64,000 nt of DNA. Origin: Kocuria subflava (lineage in GTDB: Bacteria; Actinomycetota; Actinomycetes; Actinomycetales; Micrococcaceae). Below are positions 27,101 through 34,294 of the stretch, in pieces. The stretch is taken from NCBI RefSeq assembly GCF_012163155.1, contig NZ_JAAVUN010000012.1:1-64000 (forward strand), read 5' to 3'. Each line of letters starts with the position of its first letter. Within the stretch, counting starts at the first letter, position 1. The translations under genes and the position numbers were made by a program. The notes below the pieces were generated by a model. The model saw only the letters and a program-made list of their open reading frames with translations, had not been told where the DNA came from and searched no databases.

Positions 27101-28620
27101 GGGGATCCGACGCCTTGGCTGGTGACTTCGAACGCGTGCTCAACCAGTCCGTACCTCCCACCGCGGTCCGTGCCGACGGCGCATCCGAGCACCACCGGGC
27201 CTTGGCCAGGGCACGTGGGGTGACCGTGCTGGATGCAGGGCAGCCGATACCGGAGACGGTCACGTGGTGGGCCGAGATCCCCGCGGATGCCGGACGCACT
27301 TGGGCCGAGGACCTGCTCTACGCGAGCTTGTGGGGGTCCTGGGACGCTCTGGTCTCCCGGCACCGTGGCACAGATGCGGCAGACGGTCGCAAGATCGCGG
27401 TGCCGGGTCCCGCCGCGCAAGATCGGTCCGGTGGCATGGTGCTTTGCAGGCAGCTGCTCGGCACGGAATCGGGTCCGGGGGCGGTGGGCCAGGCCATGGC
27501 GGCCGCTCAGAACCCGGTGAATCTCACCGTTCCCCGCGCCTCCTCCCAGCACGCAGTCGCAGGTGACGACGCAATCCGCGAGCAGGTCGAAAACCGCAAG
27601 GATGCCGGAGCCGTCCTGATCGCAGGTCACGATCTCAAATTTGCTCAACCGTGGATCGATCACCTTCAGGGGCAGGGTCACCGAGTGCTGATCGACCAGT
27701 GGGAGAACCACGTGGAGCACGATCCCGCCCGCTCTCAGGAGCTGTTGGCCCAGGCCGACACCGTGTTCTGCGAATGGGGTCTGGGCAACGCTGTGTGGTA
27801 CTCACAGCGCGTCCGCCCCGGGCAACGCTTGGTGGTGCGGGTGCACGCCCAAGAACTCCGTCGCCCGTATCTGAGCCAGATCAATCACCAGGCCGTGGAT
27901 CAGTACGTGTTCGTGGGGGAACTGATGCGGGAAGCAGCCATCCGTTCTCACGGCGTGCCACGATCCAAGGCGTGTGTGATCCCCAACTTCGTGCGGGCCA
28001 AAGAACTGGCGGCGCCCAAGTCGGAGGAGGCCGAATTCACCCTGGGTCTGGTGGGTATCGTTCCCCAGATCAAGAGGCTGGATCGCGCCGTGACCGTGAT
28101 CGAGGATCTTGCCCAGCGCGATTGCCGGTGGCGGCTGCGGATCAAAGGCAAACGCCCCGAGGACTACGCCTGGATGCTGCGTCGCGAAGACGAAATGGCC
28201 TGGTACAACCAGTGCTACGCCCGAATCGAGGCGCTCAAACAGCGGGTGGGACGCGACGACGTCGTTGTGTTCGATCCACACGGGGACGACATGGCGCAGT
28301 GGTTCCAAGGGATCGGCTACGCACTGTCCGTGAGTGATCTGGAGTCCTTCCACCTGACCCTGCCCGACGGTGCTGCCTCGGGAGCCGTACCGGTGTCCCT
28401 GGCGTGGCCGGGGGCTGATCGGATATACCCCCGGGACTGGCTGGTGTCCTCGCTCCAAGACATGAGTGAGCGGATCGCCATGTTGCAGGCCAATCCCGAT
28501 GCCCGCAGGGAATTGCTGACCACTGCGTTCGCTTTTGTGGACAACACCATGGCCGAGCCGACAGTATTCCAAGACCTGGACAATGCCCTGACGGGAGAGC
28601 AAGGGAAGGATCCGGCATGA
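24175..28620 (+). CDS. Giant multi-module glycosyltransferase (GT4, CgeB-like and a third GT-B)
   Basis: 1,481 residues, far larger than usual. Order: coiled coil (about 32-82), Ala/Pro/Glu-rich linker, GT4 (about 220-640; YEVRGLWEV, LLPNGVDTESF, SLVDYEGLDALV, EMVSPLKPLEAF near 530-543), CgeB-like domain (about 655-1,000; VLIESAWSGND, VFWNKEDPVHI near 723-733, NLNVNSVADSPTMFSRRVVEI), a region that looks like a worn-down GT-A domain without an acidic metal motif (about 1,010-1,130), and a last GT-B-like domain (about 1,140-1,470; VVRVHAQELRRPY, VIPNFVRAKEL, GLVGIVPQIKRLDRAV). It probably assembles several linkages of one repeat unit. The GTG at 24,175 overlaps wecC; a GTG at 24,199 with AGGA upstream may be the real start. 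Coupled by ATGA to the next gene. Confidence 0.82.
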   Translation: MALSPGSPVHDDERRSPRHTRRLLRTQVQRSPEDTLAQLESQQARVRHLTAQVRQLQTALKAETVAKGKLSRQLKEREEKKSPGTAGQSGSTGTDPEPSETAAHGRAETTGESSAEAGPATPEPNTPPAELDLSALMNLLETQPSSTWLAAVLNRMWYREGRIRDCLELIDCHTELLPEMTAGQAQLVGKIRGTARLEEVLDRIVAQRSPGPAYVPEADRVMYCAYSTPVYHSNGYSIRTRGVVHGLRAAGADVFVTARAGYPWDMSSAADKPTRRRREVQSMDGVEYVHLPEGDLNTLRPDDYVQVAADAFVREARLRRPTLIQAASNFLNGLPALIAARRLGVPFVYEVRGLWEVTEASAKEGWEQTDRYAWQARMEAFVASQADQVLAITQETEDELVRRGVPAERIELLPNGVDTESFLPLPRDEAYAKKHGISLDVPVIGFAGSLVDYEGLDALVQAANILRGRKLDFQMVIAGSGGVYEQLKAYKTAHKLGSRVRFVGRRPSGEIPQLLSCVDIVACPRKSLPVTEMVSPLKPLEAFAASKPVVLSDVSPHRVLVGAGQERGELAAAGNPKALADALQRLLTDPELRTAKGRAGRLWAVDERQWSRLGTTVRGFHEQARRHHADDAGVARSVDQLRIGLIADEFTTKTLQRAATIVPLDRGGFRDQIDGQLDLVLIESAWSGNDGQWHRGVGYYSEDEDASLRELLALCRDRGVPTVFWNKEDPVHIERFRATGARVDHVFTTDAEMITRYLAEAHTRADGAAVTASSLPFYADPAVHNPLPSNRPYEDTVAYAGTFYGERYAQRSAQLTELLRAAKEHGLVIYDRQLAIPDSPYRFPPEFADDVHGALPYDQVLDSYKSHMANLNVNSVADSPTMFSRRVVEIAASGGVLISAWSRAITEVFDGQIPNTNNPMYWRAFLGGWANDPDEHLAEAWMQMRAVLRSHTVSSALILMARTAGVRVAGIQLPAWGSDALAGDFERVLNQSVPPTAVRADGASEHHRALARARGVTVLDAGQPIPETVTWWAEIPADAGRTWAEDLLYASLWGSWDALVSRHRGTDAADGRKIAVPGPAAQDRSGGMVLCRQLLGTESGPGAVGQAMAAAQNPVNLTVPRASSQHAVAGDDAIREQVENRKDAGAVLIAGHDLKFAQPWIDHLQGQGHRVLIDQWENHVEHDPARSQELLAQADTVFCEWGLGNAVWYSQRVRPGQRLVVRVHAQELRRPYLSQINHQAVDQYVFVGELMREAAIRSHGVPRSKACVIPNFVRAKELAAPKSEEAEFTLGLVGIVPQIKRLDRAVTVIEDLAQRDCRWRLRIKGKRPEDYAWMLRREDEMAWYNQCYARIEALKQRVGRDDVVVFDPHGDDMAQWFQGIGYALSVSDLESFHLTLPDGAASGAVPVSLAWPGADRIYPRDWLVSSLQDMSERIAMLQANPDARRELLTTAFAFVDNTMAEPTVFQDLDNALTGEQGKDPA

Positions 28621-28994
28621 GCGAAGCTCAGGAATTGACCCCCCAACAGCAACAACTGCGCGAGGTGCTGCGCACCCAATCCCACGATGTTTCCTCCCTG
28701 GCCGGCGAGCTGGCCAGCAGCTATGAGAAGGAGATCGGGTTTCTCAGCGGCCTGATGAGCCGCGACCAGGAGATCAAGAAGCTCAAGGCCAAGAACAAGG
28801 CCTACAGGCAGAAGCACGACCCCCAGCAGAAGAAGATCTGGTGGCTGGAATCAGAGCTGAATCGGCACAAGGACGCATTGGCTGCAGAGCGTGAGAAGAA
28901 CGAATATTTGACCAAGCGCCTGGCTGCCCTGCAGGCGTCACCGCTGGGTAAGGCTCAAAGAGCCTACTGGAGCCTGCGATCGAAGGTGCGCTGA
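28617..28994 (+). CDS. Small coiled-coil protein in the glycan locus
   Basis: 125 residues, almost wholly charged helix with heptad-like spacing: EIKKLKAKNKAYRQKH, then KKIWWLESELNRHKDALAAE and KNEYLTKRLAAL. There is no signal peptide or membrane span. It resembles the coiled-coil N-terminal region of the giant enzyme before it. It overlaps both neighbours (ATGA at the start, TGATG at the end), so it is co-translated with two glycosyltransferases. A scaffold or chain-length role, as known for coiled coils in some O-antigen systems, is my inference only. Confidence 0.75.
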   Translation: MSEAQELTPQQQQLREVLRTQSHDVSSLAGELASSYEKEIGFLSGLMSRDQEIKKLKAKNKAYRQKHDPQQKKIWWLESELNRHKDALAAEREKNEYLTKRLAALQASPLGKAQRAYWSLRSKVR

Positions 28995-31861
28995 TGGCCA
29001 AGCTCGATGTCAATCAAGCGCTGAAACGCCAGGCGAATCTCAAGGAGCGCGTGGCACAGCTGAAGTCCCTCAAGACCCAAGCTGTGGCCGATGCCCAGTA
29101 CTACTCCTCGGTGGGCTTCCGCACCACGTTGGCCACCAAACCGGAGGCCGTGGCCTGGAGCCCGTCACGCACGGTTGATGAATACCAACGACGCCGCGCC
29201 GCAGTCGCCCGGGACACTGAAGTCGAGCAGATGGTTGCCGCGGCCGCTGATCTGCCGAGCTTCACGGGCAGCCGTTCGTTGATCCCGCACAACGTCAAAG
29301 TGGCGTTGATTTGCGATGCGTTGCTCTTCGATTCCTTGGACGGCACGGCGGAGATCCGTTACGTGACCCCGCAGAACTGGCGGGAAACCATCGACTGGGC
29401 AGACACGTTGCTGGTGGCCTCCACCTGGCGTGGCCGGTTCGAGGACTGGCACGGGACCATCGGTGCCAACAATCTCCTACGTGCGGAGGTCATCCCTCAC
29501 GCCCGCGGACGGGAGATCCCGGTGATCTTCTATTCCAAGGAGGACCCGCCGAATTACGCCAAGTTCCTGCCCGTGGCGCGTGAGGCGGATTTCATCGTGA
29601 CCTCGGACGATCTCAAGATCCCCGAGTACATCGCCGAGTGCCCGCAGGCCCGCAACGTCGTCTCCACCACGTTCGGGGTGAACCCGGCACTACACAACCC
29701 CACGGGTTCGCGCCGCATCCGGGACCAGCGTGTGCTGTTCGCGGGCTCTTGGCTGAACCACAAGTACCCCAAGCGCCAGCAGGCTGCGCGCCAGTTGTTC
29801 GAAGGGATCTTGGGCTCCGGGCGAGACCTGTTGATCGTGGATCGCAACAGCCGGCTGGGGGATGAGCGCTACCACTTCCCGGACCAATACCTGCCCTACA
29901 TGGGCCCGGGGATTGACCACGACGACTTGATGCGCCTGCAGCGGACCGTGGATGTGCATCTGAACCTGAACTCGGTCAACTACAGCCCCACCATGTTCGC
30001 CAACCGTGTGGTGGAACTACTGGCCATGGGTGGGCTGGTGGTCTCCAACTACTCCATGGCGGTCAATGATCTGTTCCCCGAAGTGCAGATCATCGACAAC
30101 GCCCGCGATGTCGGTGCCACACTCGAGGCTGTCTCGGGCGAGGAACGCTACCGCGCTCAGGTCTCCGGTATCCGCCGGGCTTTCACGGAGCACACCGCTC
30201 ACGCTCGAATGGCCGACATCCTGGGCTCTGCCGGATTCGATGTCCACCCGGCGCAGCCGCGGGTGGCGGTCACCGCACCGGTGGTGACCAGGCAACTGCG
30301 CCGGCTGGCCGATCAGCAATCGCTGCCTGTCACGGTGCTGGATCACGATCAACTGGGCCAACGCCGGGACGAGTTCGACGTTGCGGTGACCCTGGATCCG
30401 GACTACGCCTACGGGCCGGACCACATTCAAGAGTTGGTTAACGGGTTCGCATACACGAACGCGCAGACCGTGACTCGATTGGGTGCACAACGTGGCGGCA
30501 CCACGGAGCACGCCGAAGCCTACGAGTTCGTAGAACACGCGTCACTGGATGCCGGGCGCAGCGCTGTGTGGCTGGATTCGGAAGCGGGCCAACGCCTGCT
30601 CGCCGATGGCTCCGTGAGCGGTGCGGCCTACGCCATTGATCCCTTCAGCGTGGACATCGCCCCCACCGAGTCCATCGAATTGGCGACCCCGGCCACCGAC
30701 GGGGTGGAGCGGGTCCGCGCACACGAATCCGTACCCGCCATGAAGCCAGGCGATCCGGAACTGACCGTGATCGTGCCGGTGTACAACAACGGTCGGTTCC
30801 TGGAACACAAGTGCTTCCGCTCCTTGGCCCGGTCTTCAGCTTTTGACCGCATGGAGATCTTGCTGATCGACGACGGCTCCACGGACGGGGTCACCCCACA
30901 GATCGTGCGCAACCTGGCACAGCGCCACCCCGATCAGGTCAAGGCCTACGCCAATCCCCGTGGCGGGTCCGGCAGCGCCTCGCGGGCCCGCAACCAGGGT
31001 CTGGAGATGGCCTCAGCACCGTTCGTCACCTACTTGGATCCTGACAACGAGGCCCTGGGCGATGGTTTCGCCAACCTCCTGGACATCGCCAAACGCACCG
31101 GAGTCGACTTTGCCATCGGCAACATGCTCAAGCTCTCCACCCGCCGGTGGCGCGTGGACAACACCGGGCACTTGAGCAAGCACCTCCCGGTGTCCCGGGA
31201 GGGTGGCCTCAGCTCACCGGCCGACGCGCTGGAGTTGATCAACTTCCAGCCCATGTCCATTCAAGCTCTGGTTGCTCAAACCGGGTGGCTGCGCTCCATC
31301 GGGATGCACCAACCCTTGGGCGCGCTGGGGCAGGATTCTTATGCCTTCCAACAGATGTTGCACGGCGCACGACGCATTGCATTGGCCGGGGAGACCATCC
31401 ACGTCTATTACGGCGCGGTGTCCAATTCGATGGTCAACACCGTGGGGCCCGGGTTTTTCCGGAAGTACCTGCCCATGGAGCAGGCCCGCTCCGAATGGCT
31501 CAAGGAACAGGGGCTCTACCAGGCCTACTGTGCCAACAGGGCCCGCCCTTTCCTGGCCGGATGGATCCTCGGCAAACTCAACCGGGACGTGGCGCTCCAA
31601 GACCTGGCCGAATGCCGTGACCTGGTGCATCAATTGGCTGCGTTCTATGAAATCGAGTTGGAGGAGATCACCGACGACGACGGTCACTCGATCCTGGCCA
31701 TCAAGGAGGTGCCCGACGTCGTCACCGATCCTGGTGTGGACATTGATCCCAATGTGGAAATTGATCCCGATGTGGAAATTGATCCAAACGTGGAGATCGA
31801 CCGACCGATGGAAGACCCGGGCACGGCCCTGGCCGAGGATGCCGAACGGGCGGGACCCTGA
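28994..31861 (+). CDS. CgeB-like/GT2 glycosyltransferase, three modules with repeat tail
   Basis: 955 residues. A short helical N-terminus leads to a CgeB-like domain (about 95-420) with LLVASTWRGR, VIFYSKEDPPNYAKF near 178-192 and HLNLNSVNYSPTMFANRVVEL. Next is a degenerate GT-A-like block (about 430-560, where TLDPDYAYGPDHI replaces the DDDDWYGPNY of the 20,892 product). A complete GT2 domain follows (about 588-800): ELTVIVPVYNNG, EILLIDDGSTDG, ASRARNQGLE and YLDPDNEAL as the acidic motif. The tail holds four VEIDPN-like repeats. It probably adds one or two sugars to the growing polymer. The start ATG overlaps the previous stop (TGATG). The stop shares a base with the next ATG, again pointing to one long coupled operon. 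Confidence 0.85.
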   Translation: MAKLDVNQALKRQANLKERVAQLKSLKTQAVADAQYYSSVGFRTTLATKPEAVAWSPSRTVDEYQRRRAAVARDTEVEQMVAAAADLPSFTGSRSLIPHNVKVALICDALLFDSLDGTAEIRYVTPQNWRETIDWADTLLVASTWRGRFEDWHGTIGANNLLRAEVIPHARGREIPVIFYSKEDPPNYAKFLPVAREADFIVTSDDLKIPEYIAECPQARNVVSTTFGVNPALHNPTGSRRIRDQRVLFAGSWLNHKYPKRQQAARQLFEGILGSGRDLLIVDRNSRLGDERYHFPDQYLPYMGPGIDHDDLMRLQRTVDVHLNLNSVNYSPTMFANRVVELLAMGGLVVSNYSMAVNDLFPEVQIIDNARDVGATLEAVSGEERYRAQVSGIRRAFTEHTAHARMADILGSAGFDVHPAQPRVAVTAPVVTRQLRRLADQQSLPVTVLDHDQLGQRRDEFDVAVTLDPDYAYGPDHIQELVNGFAYTNAQTVTRLGAQRGGTTEHAEAYEFVEHASLDAGRSAVWLDSEAGQRLLADGSVSGAAYAIDPFSVDIAPTESIELATPATDGVERVRAHESVPAMKPGDPELTVIVPVYNNGRFLEHKCFRSLARSSAFDRMEILLIDDGSTDGVTPQIVRNLAQRHPDQVKAYANPRGGSGSASRARNQGLEMASAPFVTYLDPDNEALGDGFANLLDIAKRTGVDFAIGNMLKLSTRRWRVDNTGHLSKHLPVSREGGLSSPADALELINFQPMSIQALVAQTGWLRSIGMHQPLGALGQDSYAFQQMLHGARRIALAGETIHVYYGAVSNSMVNTVGPGFFRKYLPMEQARSEWLKEQGLYQAYCANRARPFLAGWILGKLNRDVALQDLAECRDLVHQLAAFYEIELEEITDDDGHSILAIKEVPDVVTDPGVDIDPNVEIDPDVEIDPNVEIDRPMEDPGTALAEDAERAGP
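31736..31807 (+). repeat. Four copies of an 18-base repeat coding VEIDPN
   Basis: Units starting at 31,736, 31,754, 31,772 and 31,790 encode V(D/E)IDPN, VEIDPD, VEIDPN and VEIDRP at the acidic C-terminus of the glycosyltransferase. The second and third units are nearly identical, which implies recent expansion or ongoing copy-number change. Confidence 0.8.
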
Positions 31862-33813
31862 TGGTCAATCTCGACGCGGCGCGGCGGCAGGTGATTGGCT
31901 CCAATTTCCAGGCCAAGCCGAAAGATCCCAAGCTGGTGCGGTCCCTGTTGGCCGGAAAGCTGGTCATGACGCCGCACAAGGCGTGGTCATTACCGGCCGA
32001 GCCCACGTGGACCGAGGACCCGTTCGACGATTTCAACTGGCAGTTCCAGTTCCACATGCTGCGTTGGATGGATCCGCTGCGTCGGGAAGGTCTCAACGGC
32101 AATCACCAGGCCACGGAGATGTGGCAGCGCTATGCCCGGTCTTGGATCGCGGCCAACCCGCCCGGTGCCAGTGAATCCAAGTGGGCCTGGATTGACATGA
32201 CCGACGGCATCCGCGCCCAAGAACTGTGCTTCGGCCTGGCTCTGGTGGGGGAGCAGGCGTGGTTGGTGGAATCTGTCCGTCAGCACGGGCAGTGGCTGGC
32301 GGATCCAGAGCACTTACAGCCCGGCAACCACGGCATGCACCAGCTCAACGGCCTGTTCGTGGTGGGCGCGGTCTTGGAGGACCAAGAATTCCTCCAGCGC
32401 GCACTGGACGGCATTCAGCAGTTCCTGGAAGCCGCGTGGGATCACCAAGGCATGAACGCCGAAGGTGCGATCACCTATCACCGGCAGAACTTGACCTGGT
32501 GGGAGGACACCCTCAAACGTCTGGATCTTGAGGGCATCAAACGGCCACCGGCAGCCGAGCGGCTGGCACTGGTGCCGGAGATCCTGGCGCACGAAACCAC
32601 GCCGTTGGGGCGATTCGCGCGCGTTGGTGACACGGATGGTTCTTCCCCGTCGGTCGTGGATCACCCCTTCACGGACTTCGTCACCTCGCAGGGCAAGCGT
32701 GGGGCCCATCCGAGCAGCACCACCGCGGTGTATGACGCCGGCTACGCCTACGTGCGCAGCGGATGGGGCACCGGCGAACGAGCTTTTCAGGACGAGACCT
32801 ACTTGACGGTTCTGTTCGGGGCCCAGAATAAACAGCACGGGCACGCCGACGGCACCAGCCTCACCTACGCGACCAACGGCGTGCAGTGGTTGGATGATCA
32901 GGGACGCTTCCACTACGGCCGGGATGCCACCCGGCGTTACGTGGTTTCCCGTGCTGCCCACAACTTGGTCGTGTTGCCCGGCAAGTCACCCCGCAAAACC
33001 CGAACGGTGACCTTGGAGCATTTCCGGGAAACGGAGGCCGCCGTCGATTTCCTGCTCACCGATCCCAGTTACGACGACGTCACCATCCGACGTCGTGTGG
33101 TGTACCTGCGGCACTGGGATCTGACCCTTGTGCTGGATGCCGTCCAAGCTGATGAGCCCGTGGAAGCGGAACAGAGGTGGCACTGTGGACGAGGGATCAG
33201 TGCCAAGGCGCTGTCCCTGGGCTTCGCGCTGTTCAGTGAATCCGCTGACTTTCACGTGGCCGCCTTGACTCCACAAACCCGGCGGGACATCCGCAACGGC
33301 CAAGAGTCGCCGATGATCGGCTGGACTTCAGCCGGGTGGCGGAAACGCGCCGCAGTCGATGTGGCCACCACCTACGATGCTGGCACGGACTTGCAGTTCG
33401 CCTCCTTGCTGGGTACCTGGTGCCCACCGGCGGTGGATCTGCTGCAGCAGGCCCTCAAGACGGAACCCGCGGTCGATGCCGACTTGGACCACCTGATCCC
33501 TCACGCACTGCTCGAGTCTCCCTGGCCCGGTGCCCTGAAACCTGCTTCCCGTCAGAAGCCTGCGGAGCTGCTGGCGGAGGCCGAGATCGTGGCGCCGGGG
33601 CTTGCGCGCGTGATTGCCGATGGGCCCCATCGCTACTTCGGATTCGATGTCTTTGACGGGACCCATCTGGTTGCCGCTGGACCGTGGATCGGGCGCGGGG
33701 AATTCACCACCTCCCTGGCAGGACTTGCACACCCCCGAATCCGAGTGAGACACCGGACAACCCCGGAGGACCGGCAGCACATCACGCTGGATGTTGGCTC
33801 ACCCGCCCGCTGA
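31861..33813 (+). CDS. Heparinase II/III-family protein
   Basis: 650 residues. An (alpha/alpha) barrel-like N-terminal region (about 40-270: WRYARSW-type helices, NHGMHQLNGLFVVG, ITYHRQNLTWWED) is followed by the beta-rich Hepar_II_III region (about 290-600) with YVRSGWG, QHGHADGTSLTYAT and VVSRAAHNLVVLPG. Family knowledge: these proteins are polysaccharide lyases acting on uronic-acid glycans, using Asn/His/Tyr. The His in NHGMHQ and the Tyr in ITYHRQN are candidates. No signal peptide is seen, so it would act in the cytoplasm unless exported otherwise, which is odd for a lyase. Related proteins occur in many exopolysaccharide loci, where their role may be chain editing. The start overlaps the previous stop by one base. 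Confidence 0.8.
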   Translation: MVNLDAARRQVIGSNFQAKPKDPKLVRSLLAGKLVMTPHKAWSLPAEPTWTEDPFDDFNWQFQFHMLRWMDPLRREGLNGNHQATEMWQRYARSWIAANPPGASESKWAWIDMTDGIRAQELCFGLALVGEQAWLVESVRQHGQWLADPEHLQPGNHGMHQLNGLFVVGAVLEDQEFLQRALDGIQQFLEAAWDHQGMNAEGAITYHRQNLTWWEDTLKRLDLEGIKRPPAAERLALVPEILAHETTPLGRFARVGDTDGSSPSVVDHPFTDFVTSQGKRGAHPSSTTAVYDAGYAYVRSGWGTGERAFQDETYLTVLFGAQNKQHGHADGTSLTYATNGVQWLDDQGRFHYGRDATRRYVVSRAAHNLVVLPGKSPRKTRTVTLEHFRETEAAVDFLLTDPSYDDVTIRRRVVYLRHWDLTLVLDAVQADEPVEAEQRWHCGRGISAKALSLGFALFSESADFHVAALTPQTRRDIRNGQESPMIGWTSAGWRKRAAVDVATTYDAGTDLQFASLLGTWCPPAVDLLQQALKTEPAVDADLDHLIPHALLESPWPGALKPASRQKPAELLAEAEIVAPGLARVIADGPHRYFGFDVFDGTHLVAAGPWIGRGEFTTSLAGLAHPRIRVRHRTTPEDRQHITLDVGSPAR

Positions 33814-33889
33814 AGCTGATCCGTGCCCGGGACGTTTTTCACCACTTGCCATGAACCCCCACAAGAAAAATCCGAAAGGAACCTGCCTG

Positions 33890-34294
33890 ATGTTGTTCAA
33901 TTCCCCCCGACAACTGCGCCGTCCTGCCTTGCTCTCCGCCATCGCTCTGACCGCCGGACTTGCCCTTGCCGGATGTGGCGGCGCAGAGGACACCGCGGAC
34001 GAGGAAAGCTCCTCTCAAGCCACGGAGACCACGGAATCCACCTCGGAGGCCACCGCAGAGTCCTCCGCTGAGTCGTCACCACCCGAGGACGGCACCGTTC
34101 CCGACTTCACGGAGGGGTCCCTCTACGATGCCATCGTCTTCGCCCGAGAGAACGACCTCAGCTATGAGCTGGACGGAGCTGAAATCGGTGACATCGAAAA
34201 CACCCGCGAAGTCACCGTTACGGATCAAGATCCGGAACCTGGAACAGAGTTCGCACCGCGTGACGTGCTGATTCTGACCGTAGAACAGCAGTGA
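33890..34294 (+). CDS. Small lipoprotein with a PASTA-like domain
   Basis: 134 residues. Signal sequence RRPALLSAIALTAGLALAGC ends in a lipobox with the lipidated Cys at about 27, then a Ser/Thr/Glu-rich linker (about 30-60), then one PASTA-like domain starting VPDFTEGSLYDAI and ending in EPGTEFAPRDVLILTV. PASTA domains bind peptidoglycan or wall glycans. ATG 33,890 is chosen because AAAGGA lies nine bases upstream and the hydrophobic signal follows directly; an in-frame ATG at 33,851 would add an unlikely leader. It lies within the glycan operon and its stop overlaps the next start. It could guide export or attachment of the polymer at the outer membrane face (inference). Confidence 0.8.
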   Translation: MLFNSPRQLRRPALLSAIALTAGLALAGCGGAEDTADEESSSQATETTESTSEATAESSAESSPPEDGTVPDFTEGSLYDAIVFARENDLSYELDGAEIGDIENTREVTVTDQDPEPGTEFAPRDVLILTVEQQ

